Assembly: GCF_034377145.1 (NCBI RefSeq)
Contig: NZ_CP139707.1
Coordinates: 1,621,001-1,685,000 of the forward strand
Origin: Sulfitobacter sp. OXR-159
Lineage (GTDB): Bacteria > Pseudomonadota > Alphaproteobacteria > Rhodobacterales > Rhodobacteraceae
Direction: 5' to 3'
Length of the DNA stretch: 64,000 bases
Position numbers and translations under genes: made by a program. The number at the start of each line of letters is the position of its first letter. Position 1 is the stretch's first letter. The notes under the pieces were generated by a model. It was not told the DNA's origin, did no database searches, and saw nothing but the letters and a program-made list of their open reading frames with translations. Shown in pieces: positions 1 to 8,239 of the stretch.

Positions 1-1
1 A

Positions 2-142
2 GTCGACATGGTCAAAGCGGCGGTGGCCGAATTGGGCGGTAAGGGCGGCGGTGGTCGGCCCGACATGGCTCAGGGCGGTGGTGCCTCGGCAGAGAATGCA
101 GAAGCGGCGATTGCCGCGGCTGAAAACATCTTGAAAGGATAA
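2..142 (+). CDS. alaS: Alanyl-tRNA synthetase, C-terminal end (partial)
   Basis: Only the last 46 codons are in the window; the gene enters from the left edge. The tail ([20 protein letters not shown], then a Gly/Ala-rich stretch ending ENILKG) matches the end of the DHHA1-type C-terminal domain of AlaS, with the [19 protein letters not shown] glycine motif typical of that family. AlaS charges tRNA-Ala in the cytoplasm; this domain helps dimerisation and tRNA binding. The stop codon lies 5 bases before the DUF1330 gene, so the two are probably co-transcribed. Identification rests on this short tail only. Confidence 0.85.
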   Translation, partial: VDMVKAAVAELGGKGGGGRPDMAQGGGASAENAEAAIAAAENILKG

Positions 143-147
143 GGCCC

Positions 148-435
148 ATGGGCGCACTCTGGATTGCACATGTCACCGTCACCGACGAAGAGGCATATAA
201 GAAATACGCCGCCGGCGCCACAGAGGCCATTGCAGCGCATGGTGGCAAGTTCATCGCGCGGGGCGGGCGTTTCGTTCAGCTTGAGGGCAAGGAACGGCCG
301 CGCAATGTCGTGGCGCGTTTCCCCGATGTTGAAACAGCGGAAAAATGTTACCATTCCGATGCTTATCAAGCTGCGTTGAGCCATGCGCGCGGCGCGTCCG
401 AACGCGAATTGATGATCGTCGAAACCGAGGAATGA
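148..435 (+). CDS. DUF1330 family protein
   Basis: A 95-residue protein that starts MGALWIAHVTVTDEEAYKKY and fits the small ferredoxin-like (dimeric alpha-beta barrel) DUF1330 family. Visible family features are the N-terminal beta strand followed by an acidic 'D-x-E-x-Y-x-x-Y' helix, the central GG(K)FIARGG turn, and the 'VV(A)RFPDVETAxxCYxSxxY' segment. No enzyme activity is established for the family. AAAGGA sits 8 bases before the ATG. It follows alaS by 5 bases and is followed by an inverted repeat, suggesting it ends that transcription unit. Function unknown. Confidence 0.85.
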   Translation: MGALWIAHVTVTDEEAYKKYAAGATEAIAAHGGKFIARGGRFVQLEGKERPRNVVARFPDVETAEKCYHSDAYQAALSHARGASERELMIVETEE

Positions 436-443
436 TTGTAAAG

Positions 444-470
444 CGCCCCGCCTGAATAGTAGGTGGGGCG
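444..470 (+). terminator. Probable intrinsic terminator after DUF1330 gene
   Basis: Ten-base inverted repeat (444-453 and 461-470, one G-T wobble) with a 7-base loop, beginning 8 bases after the DUF1330 stop codon. The trailing T-tract is weak (TCTTGCGTTG), so efficiency is uncertain. Confidence 0.5.
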
Positions 471-517
471 TCTTGCGTTGATGGGGGAACCTTCGCCCCG
501 AAAGGCGGTTGACCCAT

Positions 518-1243
518 ATGAACCTCAACCGACTATCCGCTTTCGCCCAATGGTGCCGCCGCCACGTGGAGGTGACCACTTTGGCCCTCATGGGCCTTTC
601 CGTCATCGCCGTTTGGACCTTGGCCGAACTCACCGAAGAGGTCGTGGCAGGCAGCACCAGCAATCTTGACCGTGACATCCTATTGTTCCTGCGCACGCCG
701 GGCGATCTGTCGGATCCCATTGGCCCGTGGTGGGTGGAAGAGATCGGCCGTGATTTGACAGCTTTGGGCGGTGTTGCAGTTTTGGTGCTAACGACCGTTG
801 TGGTCTCGCTCTTTTTCTTGCTGCAACGACGGTGGTCTACCGCGCTCTACATCTTTGCGACTGTTGGCGGGGGGATCGTCTTGAGCAGTATCGCCAAGGA
901 GTTCTTCGACCGGCCGCGCCCGGACCTTGTTCCGCATGGGTCATTGGTCCACACGGCGAGCTTTCCTTCGGGGCATTCGATGATGGCGGCTGTCGCTTAC
1001 CTCACGCTAGGGGCGATGGTGGCGCGGGCGCAGACGCGCCGCGCGCTCAAGGTCTATACGCTGGCGGTGGCCGTCTTGCTCACGCTGCTCGTTGGGGTCA
1101 GCCGTGTCTATATGGGGGTGCATTGGCCGACGGATGTGGCGGCAGGCTGGCTTGGGGGTGGTGCCTGGGCCATCCTTTGCCTGTTGGCCGCGCTTAGTCT
1201 GGCGAAACGCGGGCATATCGACAAAGAGGAAAGCGATCGGTAA
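518..1243 (+). CDS. PAP2-family membrane phosphatase
   Basis: Integral membrane phosphatase of the PAP2 (phosphatidic acid phosphatase type 2/haloperoxidase) superfamily, 241 residues. All three catalytic signature blocks are present: KEFFDRPRP (K-x6-RP), FPSGHSMM (PSGH) and SRVYMGVHWPTD (SR-x5-H-x3-D). About five hydrophobic segments surround them. Family members remove phosphate from lipid phosphates such as phosphatidate or undecaprenyl pyrophosphate; the substrate cannot be told here. I chose the ATG at 518, which has AAAGGCGG about 9 bases upstream; an in-frame TTG at 509 is an alternative. The gene converges on typA with a strong terminator between them. Confidence 0.85.
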   Translation: MNLNRLSAFAQWCRRHVEVTTLALMGLSVIAVWTLAELTEEVVAGSTSNLDRDILLFLRTPGDLSDPIGPWWVEEIGRDLTALGGVAVLVLTTVVVSLFFLLQRRWSTALYIFATVGGGIVLSSIAKEFFDRPRPDLVPHGSLVHTASFPSGHSMMAAVAYLTLGAMVARAQTRRALKVYTLAVAVLLTLLVGVSRVYMGVHWPTDVAAGWLGGGAWAILCLLAALSLAKRGHIDKEESDR

Positions 1244-1272
1244 GGCCTGCGGCTTTTCCGGCGTCAGATGTG

Positions 1273-1308
1273 AAAACGGCAGCGCATCCTGGGATGCGCT
1301 GCCGTTTT
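1273..1308. terminator. Strong bidirectional intrinsic terminator
   Basis: A 17-bp perfect stem (1273-1289 with 1292-1308) around a 2-base loop, with an A-tract on the left and a T-tract on the right. It sits between the convergent PAP2 and typA genes and can terminate transcription from both sides. Confidence 0.85.
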
Positions 1309-1328
1309 TATTTTGTAAAAGTCGTGGC

Positions 1329-3146
1329 TTAGCTGGCTTTCGCCATGCGCTTGCGCTCATGCGGGTCGAGGTAACGCTTGCGCAGGCGGACCGCGTTCGG
1401 TGTCACTTCAACAAGCTCATCGTCGTCGATATAGGCGATGGCTTCTTCAAGGCTCAGCGTCATCGGCGTGGTCAAACGTACCGCTTCGTCGGTGCCCGAG
1501 GCGCGCACGTTGGTCAGCTTTTTGCCCTTCAGTGGGTTCACTTCAAGATCGTTTTCGCGGCTGTGCTCACCGATGATCATGCCGGTGTAAACGTCAGCCT
1601 GTGCGCCGATCATCATCTTGCCACGCTCTTCGAGGTTCCACAGGGCGAAAGCGACCGAGGAGCCGTTTTCCATGGAGATCAGAACGCCCGCGCGACGGCC
1701 CGGAATCGTGCCTTTGTGCGGTGCCCAAGAGTGGAAGACGCGGTTGATGACGCCCGTGCCGCGCGTGTCGGTCAGGAATTCGCCGTGGTAGCCGATCAGC
1801 CCGCGCGAGGGGACATGGGCGATGATGCGGGTCTTGCCCGCACCGGCTGGTTTCATCTCGACCAGTTCACCCTTGCGGGTGCCGGTGATCTTTTCGATGA
1901 CCGCGCCGGAGTATTCGTCATCCACGTCGATGGTGGCTTCTTCGATGGGCTCATGGCGGACGCCGTCGATCTCTTGGAAGAGAACCTGCGGGCGAGAGAT
2001 CGAAAGCTCAAAACCTTCGCGGCGCATGTTTTCGATCAGAACGCCCATCTGCAATTCGCCACGACCGGCCACTTCGAAAGCGTCGCCGCCCGGTGTGTCG
2101 GAGATTTTGATCGCGACGTTGGATTCGGCTTCCTTCATCAGGCGCTCACGGATCACGCGCGACTGCACTTTTTTGCCGTCACGGCCTGCCAGTGGGCTGT
2201 CGTTGATGCCAAAGGTCACTGTGATGGTCGGCGGGTCGATCGGCTGGGCGGGGATCGCTTCGTTCACCGAGGCATCGGCCAGCGTGTCGGCCACGGTCGC
2301 CTTGGTCATGCCCGCGATAGAGACGATGTCACCGGCTTCGGCCACGTCGATGGCGGTCTGCTCCAGCCCGCGGAAGGCGAGGATTTTGGTGCAGCGGAAG
2401 TTCTCGATCAGGGTGCCATCACGCGACATGGCTTTGAGTGTCTGGCCAGCTTTCAACGTGCCGGTTTCCACACGGCCGGTCAGCAGACGGCCCAGGAAAG
2501 GGTCACCGCCAAGCGTGGTGGCCAGCATGGTGAAGGGCTTATCGGCATTCTCGATCTGCTTGGGGGCAGGGACATGCTCAAGGATCAGATCAAAGAGCGC
2601 GTTCAGGTCTTTGCGCGGCCCGTCGAGTTCGGCATCCGCCCAGCCGGAACGGCCCGAGGCATACATATGCGGGAATTCAAGCTGCTCGTCTGTGGCATCC
2701 AAGCTAGCGAAAAGGTCGAAGCACTCGTCGAGCGCACGGTCAGGCTCGGCATCTGGCTTGTCGACCTTGTTCAGCACGACGATCGGGCGCAGGCCCAGCT
2801 TCAGCGCCTTGGAGGTCACAAATTTGGTCTGCGGCATTGGGCCTTCGGCGGCATCCACCAGCAGGACCACACCGTCGACCATCGACAGAATACGCTCGAC
2901 TTCGCCGCCAAAGTCGGCGTGGCCGGGGGTGTCGACGATGTTGATGCGGGTGTTGTTCCAGACGACCGAGGTCGGCTTGGCGAAAATGGTGATGCCGCGC
3001 TCGCGCTCAAGATCGTTGCTGTCCATGGCGCGTTCGGTGGTCGCCTGGTTTTCGCGATAGGTGCCGGATTGTTTCAGAAGCTCGTCCACCAGCGTCGTTT
3101 TGCCGTGGTCGACGTGAGCGATGATTGCGATGTTGCGCAGGTCCAT
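1329..3146 (-). CDS. typA: Translational GTPase TypA/BipA
   Basis: Ribosome-associated GTPase of the EF-G-like superfamily, 605 residues, matching the usual TypA length. G-domain motifs are clear: AHVDHGKTT (G1, near residue 10), RGITI (G2), DTPGHADF (G3) and NKVD (G4). These are followed by the beta-barrel domain, the EF-G domain III/V-like region and the TypA-specific C-terminal domain ending ERKRMAKAS. TypA assists 50S assembly and growth under cold and stress. The open frame extends 37 codons further upstream, but [14 protein letters not shown] is the family's normal start, preceded by AAAGG. The gene is monocistronic and ends at a shared terminator. Confidence 0.97.
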   Translation of the reverse strand: MDLRNIAIIAHVDHGKTTLVDELLKQSGTYRENQATTERAMDSNDLERERGITIFAKPTSVVWNNTRINIVDTPGHADFGGEVERILSMVDGVVLLVDAAEGPMPQTKFVTSKALKLGLRPIVVLNKVDKPDAEPDRALDECFDLFASLDATDEQLEFPHMYASGRSGWADAELDGPRKDLNALFDLILEHVPAPKQIENADKPFTMLATTLGGDPFLGRLLTGRVETGTLKAGQTLKAMSRDGTLIENFRCTKILAFRGLEQTAIDVAEAGDIVSIAGMTKATVADTLADASVNEAIPAQPIDPPTITVTFGINDSPLAGRDGKKVQSRVIRERLMKEAESNVAIKISDTPGGDAFEVAGRGELQMGVLIENMRREGFELSISRPQVLFQEIDGVRHEPIEEATIDVDDEYSGAVIEKITGTRKGELVEMKPAGAGKTRIIAHVPSRGLIGYHGEFLTDTRGTGVINRVFHSWAPHKGTIPGRRAGVLISMENGSSVAFALWNLEERGKMMIGAQADVYTGMIIGEHSRENDLEVNPLKGKKLTNVRASGTDEAVRLTTPMTLSLEEAIAYIDDDELVEVTPNAVRLRKRYLDPHERKRMAKAS

Positions 3147-3292
3147 TAAGTTAGCCTTTGGATAGGGGAGGGACGCGCCAACCTGAAGCTGCGCGTATAA
3201 TTGCGCCGCCCATACCGCGCTCTGGCTACAATTGCTAGCCCTAATGCCGTGACGCACCCCTTACTGCGCGAACCTGTGCCGCCGCCACGGCC

Positions 3293-3622
3293 TTAATGGG
3301 TGGCGCTGTTCGAGAAGAGATGGATGACCAAAATGCCGCTAATGATCAGCAAAAGGCCAAGGACAGCAGGCAGGTCTAGCCGTTGGCCGAAAAGCACGAA
3401 GCCGATCAGCGCGATCAGCACGATCCCGAGGCCCGCCCAAAAGGCATAGACGATACCGACGGGCATGACCTTCAGCGCTAGCGACATGCAGTAAAAAGAG
3501 ACCATGTAGAAAACCACCACCGCCACCGAAGGCCAAAGCCGGGTGAATTGATGCGAGGCCTGCACGGCGGTCGTGCCAAGGGTTTCCGCCACCACGGCGA
3601 TGATGAGCCACAGATAATGCAT
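3293..3622 (-). CDS. SMR-family multidrug efflux transporter
   Basis: Small multidrug resistance (EmrE-like) proton antiporter of 109 residues with the family's four transmembrane helices. The membrane-embedded glutamate that binds drug and proton is seen in helix 1 (VVAETLGT, residue 13), and the helix-3 signature around residues 56-70 (GIVYAFWAGLGIV) carries the conserved Ala, Trp and Gly. SMR proteins act as dual-topology or paired dimers at the inner membrane and export cationic compounds, or guanidinium in the Gdx subtype. The substrate is not predictable here. The gene lies 15 bases downstream of the Lrp-family regulator in the same direction, so co-transcription is likely. Confidence 0.92.
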   Translation of the reverse strand: MHYLWLIIAVVAETLGTTAVQASHQFTRLWPSVAVVVFYMVSFYCMSLALKVMPVGIVYAFWAGLGIVLIALIGFVLFGQRLDLPAVLGLLLIISGILVIHLFSNSATH

Positions 3623-3637
3623 GGGGGCGCGCCTTCT

Positions 3638-4096
3638 TCAAAGAGGGAGTTCGGTGGTTTCTTTGATTTCCTCCATCACGAAACTGGCCGAAACATCCGA
3701 CAGCGGCACCCGGCGGATCAGGTCCTGATAAAGGCGATCATACCCCGCCATATCCCGAACCCGCGCCCGGATCAAATAGTCCAGATCACCGGTCATCCGG
3801 TAGACGCCGAGAATTTCGGGCATGGCCTGTGTGGCCTTGGAGAACTTGTCCAACCAATCGGGCGCATGGGCGTTGGTGCGCACCTGAATGAAGACGCTGA
3901 GGCCGAGGTCAAGTTTCGCGGCGTCCAAGAGCGTGACGCGGTTTTTGATCACGCCTGCCTTCTCGAGCGTGCGGATGCGGCGCCAGCAGGCGTTGCGCGA
4001 AAGGTGGACAGCGGACCCAAGCGCTTCGAGCGATTGGCTGGCGTCGCGTTGCAGTTCGACCAATATGCGGCGGTCAATGTCATCAAGTGTCGTCAT
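3638..4096 (-). CDS. Lrp/AsnC-family transcriptional regulator
   Basis: A 152-residue regulator with the canonical Lrp layout: an N-terminal winged HTH (LDDIDRRILVELQRDASQSL, then ALGSAVHLSRNACWRRIRTLE) and a C-terminal RAM ligand-binding domain (GVYRMTGDLDYLIRARVRDM). Such proteins sense amino acids as oligomers and control amino acid metabolism or transport. The frame stays open far upstream, but MTTLDDIDRRIL is the family start. It is divergent from the small DUF6356 gene and sits just upstream of an SMR exporter, which may be a target. The ligand is not known. Confidence 0.93.
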   Translation of the reverse strand: MTTLDDIDRRILVELQRDASQSLEALGSAVHLSRNACWRRIRTLEKAGVIKNRVTLLDAAKLDLGLSVFIQVRTNAHAPDWLDKFSKATQAMPEILGVYRMTGDLDYLIRARVRDMAGYDRLYQDLIRRVPLSDVSASFVMEEIKETTELPL

Positions 4097-4211
4097 TGTG
4101 GGAGTTTGGTGGGAAATCCTCTCAGCGGCAAGGGGTTGCGGGGTGGGATTTGAGAAAACGTCACAAAGGGGTTGGGTTAAGGTGCTGCAAAGGTAAAGAC
4201 AGGAGATTCCC

Positions 4212-4418
4212 ATGATCGCACGCATTTTTCTCGACCACCCCGCAAAGGTGGAGGAGACGTTTTTCGAGCATATGGCCTTCGCGCTTAAGTTCTCGGGCCT
4301 GCTGTTCGCGGCGGCGGGTGCGGCGCTGGTGCATGCGCTGATCCCCTGCCTGTTCGAGAAGACAGCGAGCGGGATTATCGCCAAGCTTTATGCCCGGACG
4401 CACAACCGGGGGCAGTAG
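4212..4418 (+). CDS. DUF6356-like small membrane-associated protein
   Basis: A 68-residue protein (MIARIFLDHPAKVEETFFEH...) with one central hydrophobic segment (about residues 27-47, FSGLLFAAAGAALVHALIPC) and a basic tail. The pattern FLDHPxxVxETYxEH followed by an ALVHALxPCLF helix is typical of a small alphaproteobacterial family (DUF6356) of unknown function. AGGAGA is placed 7 bases before the ATG, giving a convincing start. It is divergent from the Lrp-type gene with a 115-base shared upstream region. The 292 bases after it, up to icd, hold only the icd terminator. Confidence 0.75.
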   Translation: MIARIFLDHPAKVEETFFEHMAFALKFSGLLFAAAGAALVHALIPCLFEKTASGIIAKLYARTHNRGQ

Positions 4419-4650
4419 GGGGCTGAGAGCCAACGCCTGCCCGTGGGTCGGCGATCAGATGGTGCCTCGTGCCACTTTATTGCTCAGCGGTGATGTGCTT
4501 CCGCGTGGTCGCACCCAGCCTTGCCAAATCGCCTACCCGGTCGCACCATATGTGCGCCCATATATAGCGGCACGCCTCCGGCGTGACGGGCGGGCAGGCG
4601 ATGGCGCGGCGCATGCGGCTTGGTTCCGGGCCGGGTGGCAAGCGCGATCG

Positions 4651-4683
4651 CAAAAATAGAAAAGGGCCGCATCGCTGCGGCCC
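4651..4683 (-). terminator. Intrinsic terminator of icd
   Basis: Eight-base perfect GC stem (4664-4671 with 4676-4683), loop TCGC, followed on the minus strand by a TTTTCTATTTTTG tract. It starts 28 bases after the icd stop codon. Confidence 0.85.
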
Positions 4684-4710
4684 GTCGCATTCGGCGCAAA
4701 TCCAGTTAAC

Positions 4711-5925
4711 TCAGCCAGCCAACGCCTTGTTCAGGTTCTCGTCTACCTTCTCCAAGAAGCCCATGGTCGTCAGCCAGCCCTGATCCGGCCCCACGAGCAG
4801 CGCAAGGTCTTTGGTCATGAAACCCGATTCCACCGTATCGACGACAACCTTCTCAAGTGTCTCGGCGAAATTGATCAGCGCCGTGTTATCGTCCAGCTTG
4901 CCGCGGTGCTTCAGTCCGCCCGTCCACGCGTAGATCGAGGCGATGGAGTTGGTCGAAGTCTCTTCGCCCTTCTGGTGCTGGCGGTAGTGGCGCGTCACGG
5001 TGCCATGCGCGGCTTCGGCCTCCACGATTTTGCCATCCGGGGTCATCAACTGGGAGGTCATCAGCCCGAGCGAGCCAAAGCCCTGCGCCACGGTGTCGGA
5101 TTGCACGTCGCCGTCGTAGTTCTTGCAGGCCCAGACATAGCCGCCCGACCATTTCATCGCCGAGGCGACCATGTCGTCGATCAGGCGGTGTTCGTACCAG
5201 ATGTTTTTCTTTTTGAAATCCTCGGCGAATTCTGCGTCAAAGATCTCTTGGAACAGGTCCTTGAAGCGTCCGTCATAGGCTTTGAGGATTGTGTTTTTGG
5301 TCGACAGATACACCGGCCAGCCGCGGTTCAGACCGTAGTTGAAGGATGCCCGCGCAAAGTCACGAATCGAATCGTCGAGGTTGTACATCGCCATGGTGAC
5401 ACCGGCGGAGGGCGCGTCGAAGACTTCCTTCTCGATCGTCTCCCCATCGTCACCGACGAACTTGATCGTCAGCTTGCCCTTGCCGGGAAAACGAAAATCG
5501 GTGGCGCGGTACTGGTCGCCAAAGGCATGGCGACCCACGACGATCGGCTGGGTCCAACCTGGTACAAGGCGCGGCACGTTGCGGCAGATGATCGGCTCGC
5601 GAAAGATGACGCCGCCCAGAATGTTGCGGATGGTGCCGTTGGGGCTGCGGTACATCCGCTTGAGGCCAAACTCTTCGACCCGCGCCTCATCGGGGGTGAT
5701 GGTGGCGCATTTCACGCCGACGCCATGCTCGCGAATGGCATGGGCCGCGTCGACGGTGATCTGGTCGTCGGTCTCGTCCCGCACTTCCATGCCAAGGTCG
5801 TAATACTTCAGGTCAACGTCAAGATAGGGGGTAATCAGCTTTTTCTTAATGAAATCCCAGATGATCCGGGTCATCTCATCGCCGTCGAGTTCGACGATGG
5901 GGTTTTCTACCTTAATCTTCGACAT
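4711..5925 (-). CDS. icd: NADP-dependent isocitrate dehydrogenase
   Basis: TCA-cycle enzyme converting isocitrate to 2-oxoglutarate and CO2 with NADP+. The 404 residues and the opening [20 protein letters not shown] match the eukaryote-like homodimeric (type II) IDH family common in alphaproteobacteria. Visible signatures are the substrate-binding [14 protein letters not shown] loop, the metal-binding [20 protein letters not shown] region and the cofactor segment [12 protein letters not shown], the last typical of NADP specificity. The gene has its own terminator and is monocistronic. The divergent-side neighbour across about 95 bases is an HD-domain gene on the same strand. Confidence 0.97.
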   Translation of the reverse strand: MSKIKVENPIVELDGDEMTRIIWDFIKKKLITPYLDVDLKYYDLGMEVRDETDDQITVDAAHAIREHGVGVKCATITPDEARVEEFGLKRMYRSPNGTIRNILGGVIFREPIICRNVPRLVPGWTQPIVVGRHAFGDQYRATDFRFPGKGKLTIKFVGDDGETIEKEVFDAPSAGVTMAMYNLDDSIRDFARASFNYGLNRGWPVYLSTKNTILKAYDGRFKDLFQEIFDAEFAEDFKKKNIWYEHRLIDDMVASAMKWSGGYVWACKNYDGDVQSDTVAQGFGSLGLMTSQLMTPDGKIVEAEAAHGTVTRHYRQHQKGEETSTNSIASIYAWTGGLKHRGKLDDNTALINFAETLEKVVVDTVESGFMTKDLALLVGPDQGWLTTMGFLEKVDENLNKALAG

Positions 5926-6021
5926 GACGAATTCCTTTGGTTGAGGATGTGTTTATCCGTGCTTTAGCCTATCGGGGGCCAAAGAGAAAGATCGTATACC
6001 ATGGTATGCCGAAGCTCGCGA

Positions 6022-6606
6022 TCAGGCGCCGACCCCGGCGAAAAAGCTGCTGATACGGGCTCGGGCGTAGGACCAAAGCGCGGGGGCGCCGATGGCGATT
6101 TTACGGCCAACCTTCTCTTCGATTTGCGCTTCCGACACATTGTAATCGGTCCAGCTGCCCCCGCCCGAGGCGAGGTTTTGCATCGGGGGCTGGAACCGGT
6201 CGAGCGATTTGGCAAAGCGGGCCGAAGGGCTCTCGGCGGCTTCGAACTCTTCCCAGATGCTGCGCAATGCGACCCGCAGATCGGCGGGCAGCAGGCCAAA
6301 GATGCGGTCGGCGGCGATTTGTTCCTGGGCTTCCATTTCAGCGGCGTCATAGTCGCCGAAGATCGGATTGTCGCCCGCGTCGATCTCAACAAGATCGTGC
6401 AGGATCAGCATCTTGATGACGCGGTTGATGTCCACCTCTGGACCGGCCTGATCGGCCAGCACCAGCGCGTAGAGAGTCAGGTGCCATGAATGTTCGGCAG
6501 AATTCTCCGCCCGGCTAGCATCGCACAGAGTGGTGCCGCGCAGGATGGTCTTGAGCTTATCGGCCTCGTTCAGAAAGGCGATCTGCTGGTCGAGCCGCTC
6601 GGTCAT
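6022..6606 (-). CDS. HD-domain hydrolase (YfbR/HDDC2-like)
   Basis: A 194-residue HD-superfamily protein. The metal-binding residues are seen as AEHSWHLT (first His), LILHDLVEIDAGD (the HD pair and following acidic residues) and KSLDRF (final Asp). This spacing fits the HD_3/YfbR-HDDC2 group, whose characterised members are 5'-deoxynucleotidases; substrate here is inferred only from family. It is translationally coupled to the small gene upstream (4-base ATGA overlap), which in turn overlaps a hydrolase gene, so the three form one operon reading leftwards. Confidence 0.8.
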   Translation of the reverse strand: MTERLDQQIAFLNEADKLKTILRGTTLCDASRAENSAEHSWHLTLYALVLADQAGPEVDINRVIKMLILHDLVEIDAGDNPIFGDYDAAEMEAQEQIAADRIFGLLPADLRVALRSIWEEFEAAESPSARFAKSLDRFQPPMQNLASGGGSWTDYNVSEAQIEEKVGRKIAIGAPALWSYARARISSFFAGVGA

Positions 6607-6839
6607 GCGCCTGCCTTGCCGCGATGATCGCGCAGTTTGCGGGCAAGAAAACCGCGCGCCTTGTCATTGGCCATCCGCGTACGGATGGCCGTCAAAAAGG
6701 CCTCTTCAAGTGTTTGTGACGAGGCGCCAAGCACCTCGCCAACTTCGATAAACAGCCGCTCCTCACCGGTCTCGGCCTGCACGGCGAGACATTCCTCGGC
6801 AAGCTTGTTGGCCAGTTGGAGGACGACCGCGTCCGCCAT
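6603..6839 (-). CDS. Conserved small hypothetical protein
   Basis: A 78-residue, largely helical protein with no domain I recognise (MADAVVLQLANKLAEECLAV...). It has no signal peptide or membrane segment, and its C-terminus is basic (ARKLRDHRGKAGA). Its start overlaps the stop of the upstream hydrolase by one base and its stop overlaps the HD-domain start by four bases. Such tight coupling on both sides argues that it is a real gene. Function unknown. Confidence 0.75.
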   Translation of the reverse strand: MADAVVLQLANKLAEECLAVQAETGEERLFIEVGEVLGASSQTLEEAFLTAIRTRMANDKARGFLARKLRDHRGKAGA

Positions 6840-7492
6840 TAGCGGGTGGATTCCGTCAGGCGGCGTTTCACATAGTCGCTGGTCGAGGTGATCAGCGTGT
6901 CCATATGCGGCTCTTCAAAGAAGTGCCCGGCGCCTTCGATCTCCTGATGAGTGATTGTGATGCCTTTTTGCTCATGCAGCTTGTTGACCAGATTGGTCGT
7001 GTCAGCAGGGGGCGCCACGCGGTCGGCGGTGCCGTTGATGACAAGACCTGAGGCCGGGCAGGGCGCGAGGAACGAAAAGTCATACATATTCGCGGGCGGC
7101 GAGACCGAGATAAAGCCGGTGATCTCTGGCCTGCGCATCAGCAGTTGCATGCCGATCCACGCACCAAACGAGAAACCCGCAACCCAGCAATGTTTGGAGT
7201 TGTTGTTCATCGATTGCAGGTAATCAAGCGCCGAGGCCGCGTCGGACAATTCGCCGATGCCTTGGTCGTATTCACCCTGACTGCGGCCCACGCCGCGGAA
7301 GTTAAAGCGTAACACGGTGAAACCCATGTTGTAGAACGCATAGTGCAGGTTATAGACGACCTTGTGATTCATCGTGCCGCCGAACTGCGGATGCGGATGC
7401 AGCACGATGGCAATCGGGGCGTCACGTTCTTTTTGGGGGTGGTAGCGGCCTTCAAGGCGGCCTTCGGGTCCGGGAAAAATAACCTCGGGCAT
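6839..7492 (-). CDS. Alpha/beta hydrolase
   Basis: A 217-residue alpha/beta-hydrolase fold protein of the small 'dienelactone hydrolase-like' group. Visible features are the oxyanion-side HPHPQFGG motif, the strand RFNFRGVGRSQG, the nucleophile elbow GFSFGA, an Asp on the strand GTADRVAP and the catalytic His in EGAGHFFE. The substrate is unknown; related proteins act on esters or small peptides. I start at MPEVIFPGPEGRLEG; a start 8 codons upstream is also open. It heads a three-gene operon with a small hypothetical gene and an HD-domain gene, and it is divergent from iscR. Confidence 0.85.
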   Translation of the reverse strand: MPEVIFPGPEGRLEGRYHPQKERDAPIAIVLHPHPQFGGTMNHKVVYNLHYAFYNMGFTVLRFNFRGVGRSQGEYDQGIGELSDAASALDYLQSMNNNSKHCWVAGFSFGAWIGMQLLMRRPEITGFISVSPPANMYDFSFLAPCPASGLVINGTADRVAPPADTTNLVNKLHEQKGITITHQEIEGAGHFFEEPHMDTLITSTSDYVKRRLTESTR

Positions 7493-7532
7493 GGGTGTCC
7501 CTGTCTGGGGGTTCAAAGATCGCCGCGAATAG

Positions 7533-7569
7533 TTGACGAATTCGCTAGGCCACCTTAGAACGGTTCTAA
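7533..7569 (+). promoter_or_regulatory. iscR/suf promoter with palindromic operator
   Basis: A likely -35 TTGACG at 7533-7538 is followed after 17 bases by a -10-like TAGAAC at 7556-7561. A perfect 15-base palindrome, TTAGAACGGTTCTAA (7555-7569, 7-base arms around one G), covers that -10 region, the position of a repressor operator. It resembles the Iron-Rhodo-box/IscR-type sites described for Rhodobacterales suf operons, so autoregulation by IscR is the best guess. The transcription start is not known from sequence. Confidence 0.65.
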
Positions 7570-7664
7570 TCTGGTTCCGCGCAGTGTCGCGTGGATCAGT
7601 CTTTGGACTTAGGCATTTAAGCCGCCCACGTCAATCAAATGGCACGGCGAGTGAGGGTAAGACG

Positions 7665-8126
7665 ATGAAGCTATCCACCAAAGGGCGCTACGCGATGGTC
7701 GCTTTGGCCGATATTGCCCTACAGCCTGCGGGGACGTTGGTGTCACTGGGTGACATTGCCGAGCGACAGTCGGTGTCTTTGCCCTATCTCGAACAGTTGT
7801 TCGTCAAGCTGCGGCGGGCCGAGCTGGTAACCTCTGTCCGGGGGCCGGGCGGGGGCTACCGTTTGGGGCGTCCGGCTACGGATATTCGCGTGGTCGATGT
7901 GCTTGCCGCGGTGGATGAGACGGTGGATGCGATGCACAAGGGGGCAGGTGCCTCGGGCGGGCTTTCGGGCAGCCGAGCGCAATCGCTGACCAACCGGCTT
8001 TGGCAGGGCCTGAGCGCGCATGTCTATGTCTTTTTGCACCAGACCCGCCTGTCGGATGTGGTGGATAACGAACTGGCCCCCTGTCCGGCGGTGCCGACCC
8101 TCTTTGCCGTGGTGGATGAGACGTGA
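7665..8126 (+). CDS. iscR: Rrf2-family iron-sulfur regulator IscR
   Basis: A 153-residue Rrf2-family winged-HTH regulator that opens the SUF operon. MKLSTKGRYAMVALADIA and the recognition region (LGDIAERQSVSLPYLEQLF, then SVRGPGGGYRLGRP) are typical of IscR. Unlike E. coli IscR, the cluster-binding loop has no cysteines: the usual C-x5-C-x5-C region reads HKGAGASGGLSGSRA. The only Cys lies near the C-terminus (ELAPCPA). Rhodobacter IscR proteins are known to lack the triad, so this is a clade property and not decay. Start chosen at the conserved MKLSTKGRY; the frame is open upstream. It probably represses suf genes when iron is sufficient. Confidence 0.92.
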   Translation: MKLSTKGRYAMVALADIALQPAGTLVSLGDIAERQSVSLPYLEQLFVKLRRAELVTSVRGPGGGYRLGRPATDIRVVDVLAAVDETVDAMHKGAGASGGLSGSRAQSLTNRLWQGLSAHVYVFLHQTRLSDVVDNELAPCPAVPTLFAVVDET

Positions 8127-8192
8127 GGATGGTTTTGGGCAGCGGACGCGCTTTGGCCGCTGTGGCCTGCGCGGGCGGCGATGTGGGATTTC

Positions 8193-8207
8193 GGGGGCGC
8201 TGCCCCC
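8193..8207. repeat. GC-rich hairpin between iscR and the desulfurase gene
   Basis: GGGGGC-GCT-GCCCCC, a perfect 6-bp stem, followed by CCCCCGCGGTATTTGG. It resembles short GC-rich dispersed palindromes seen between genes in Rhodobacteraceae. There is no T-tract, so it is more likely a repeat or attenuating hairpin than a full terminator inside this operon. Confidence 0.4.
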
Positions 8208-8239
8208 GGACCCCCGCGGTATTTGGAAAAGGATGAAGG

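Noticed and set aside
1092..3149. A long plus-strand frame of 685 codons opposite typA
   Set aside because: It lies antisense to typA, has no recognisable domain and is explained by high GC and codon bias of the true gene.
8193..8207. GC hairpin after iscR as a full terminator
   Set aside because: No T-tract follows and the downstream suf genes are expected to be co-transcribed; treated as a repeat.
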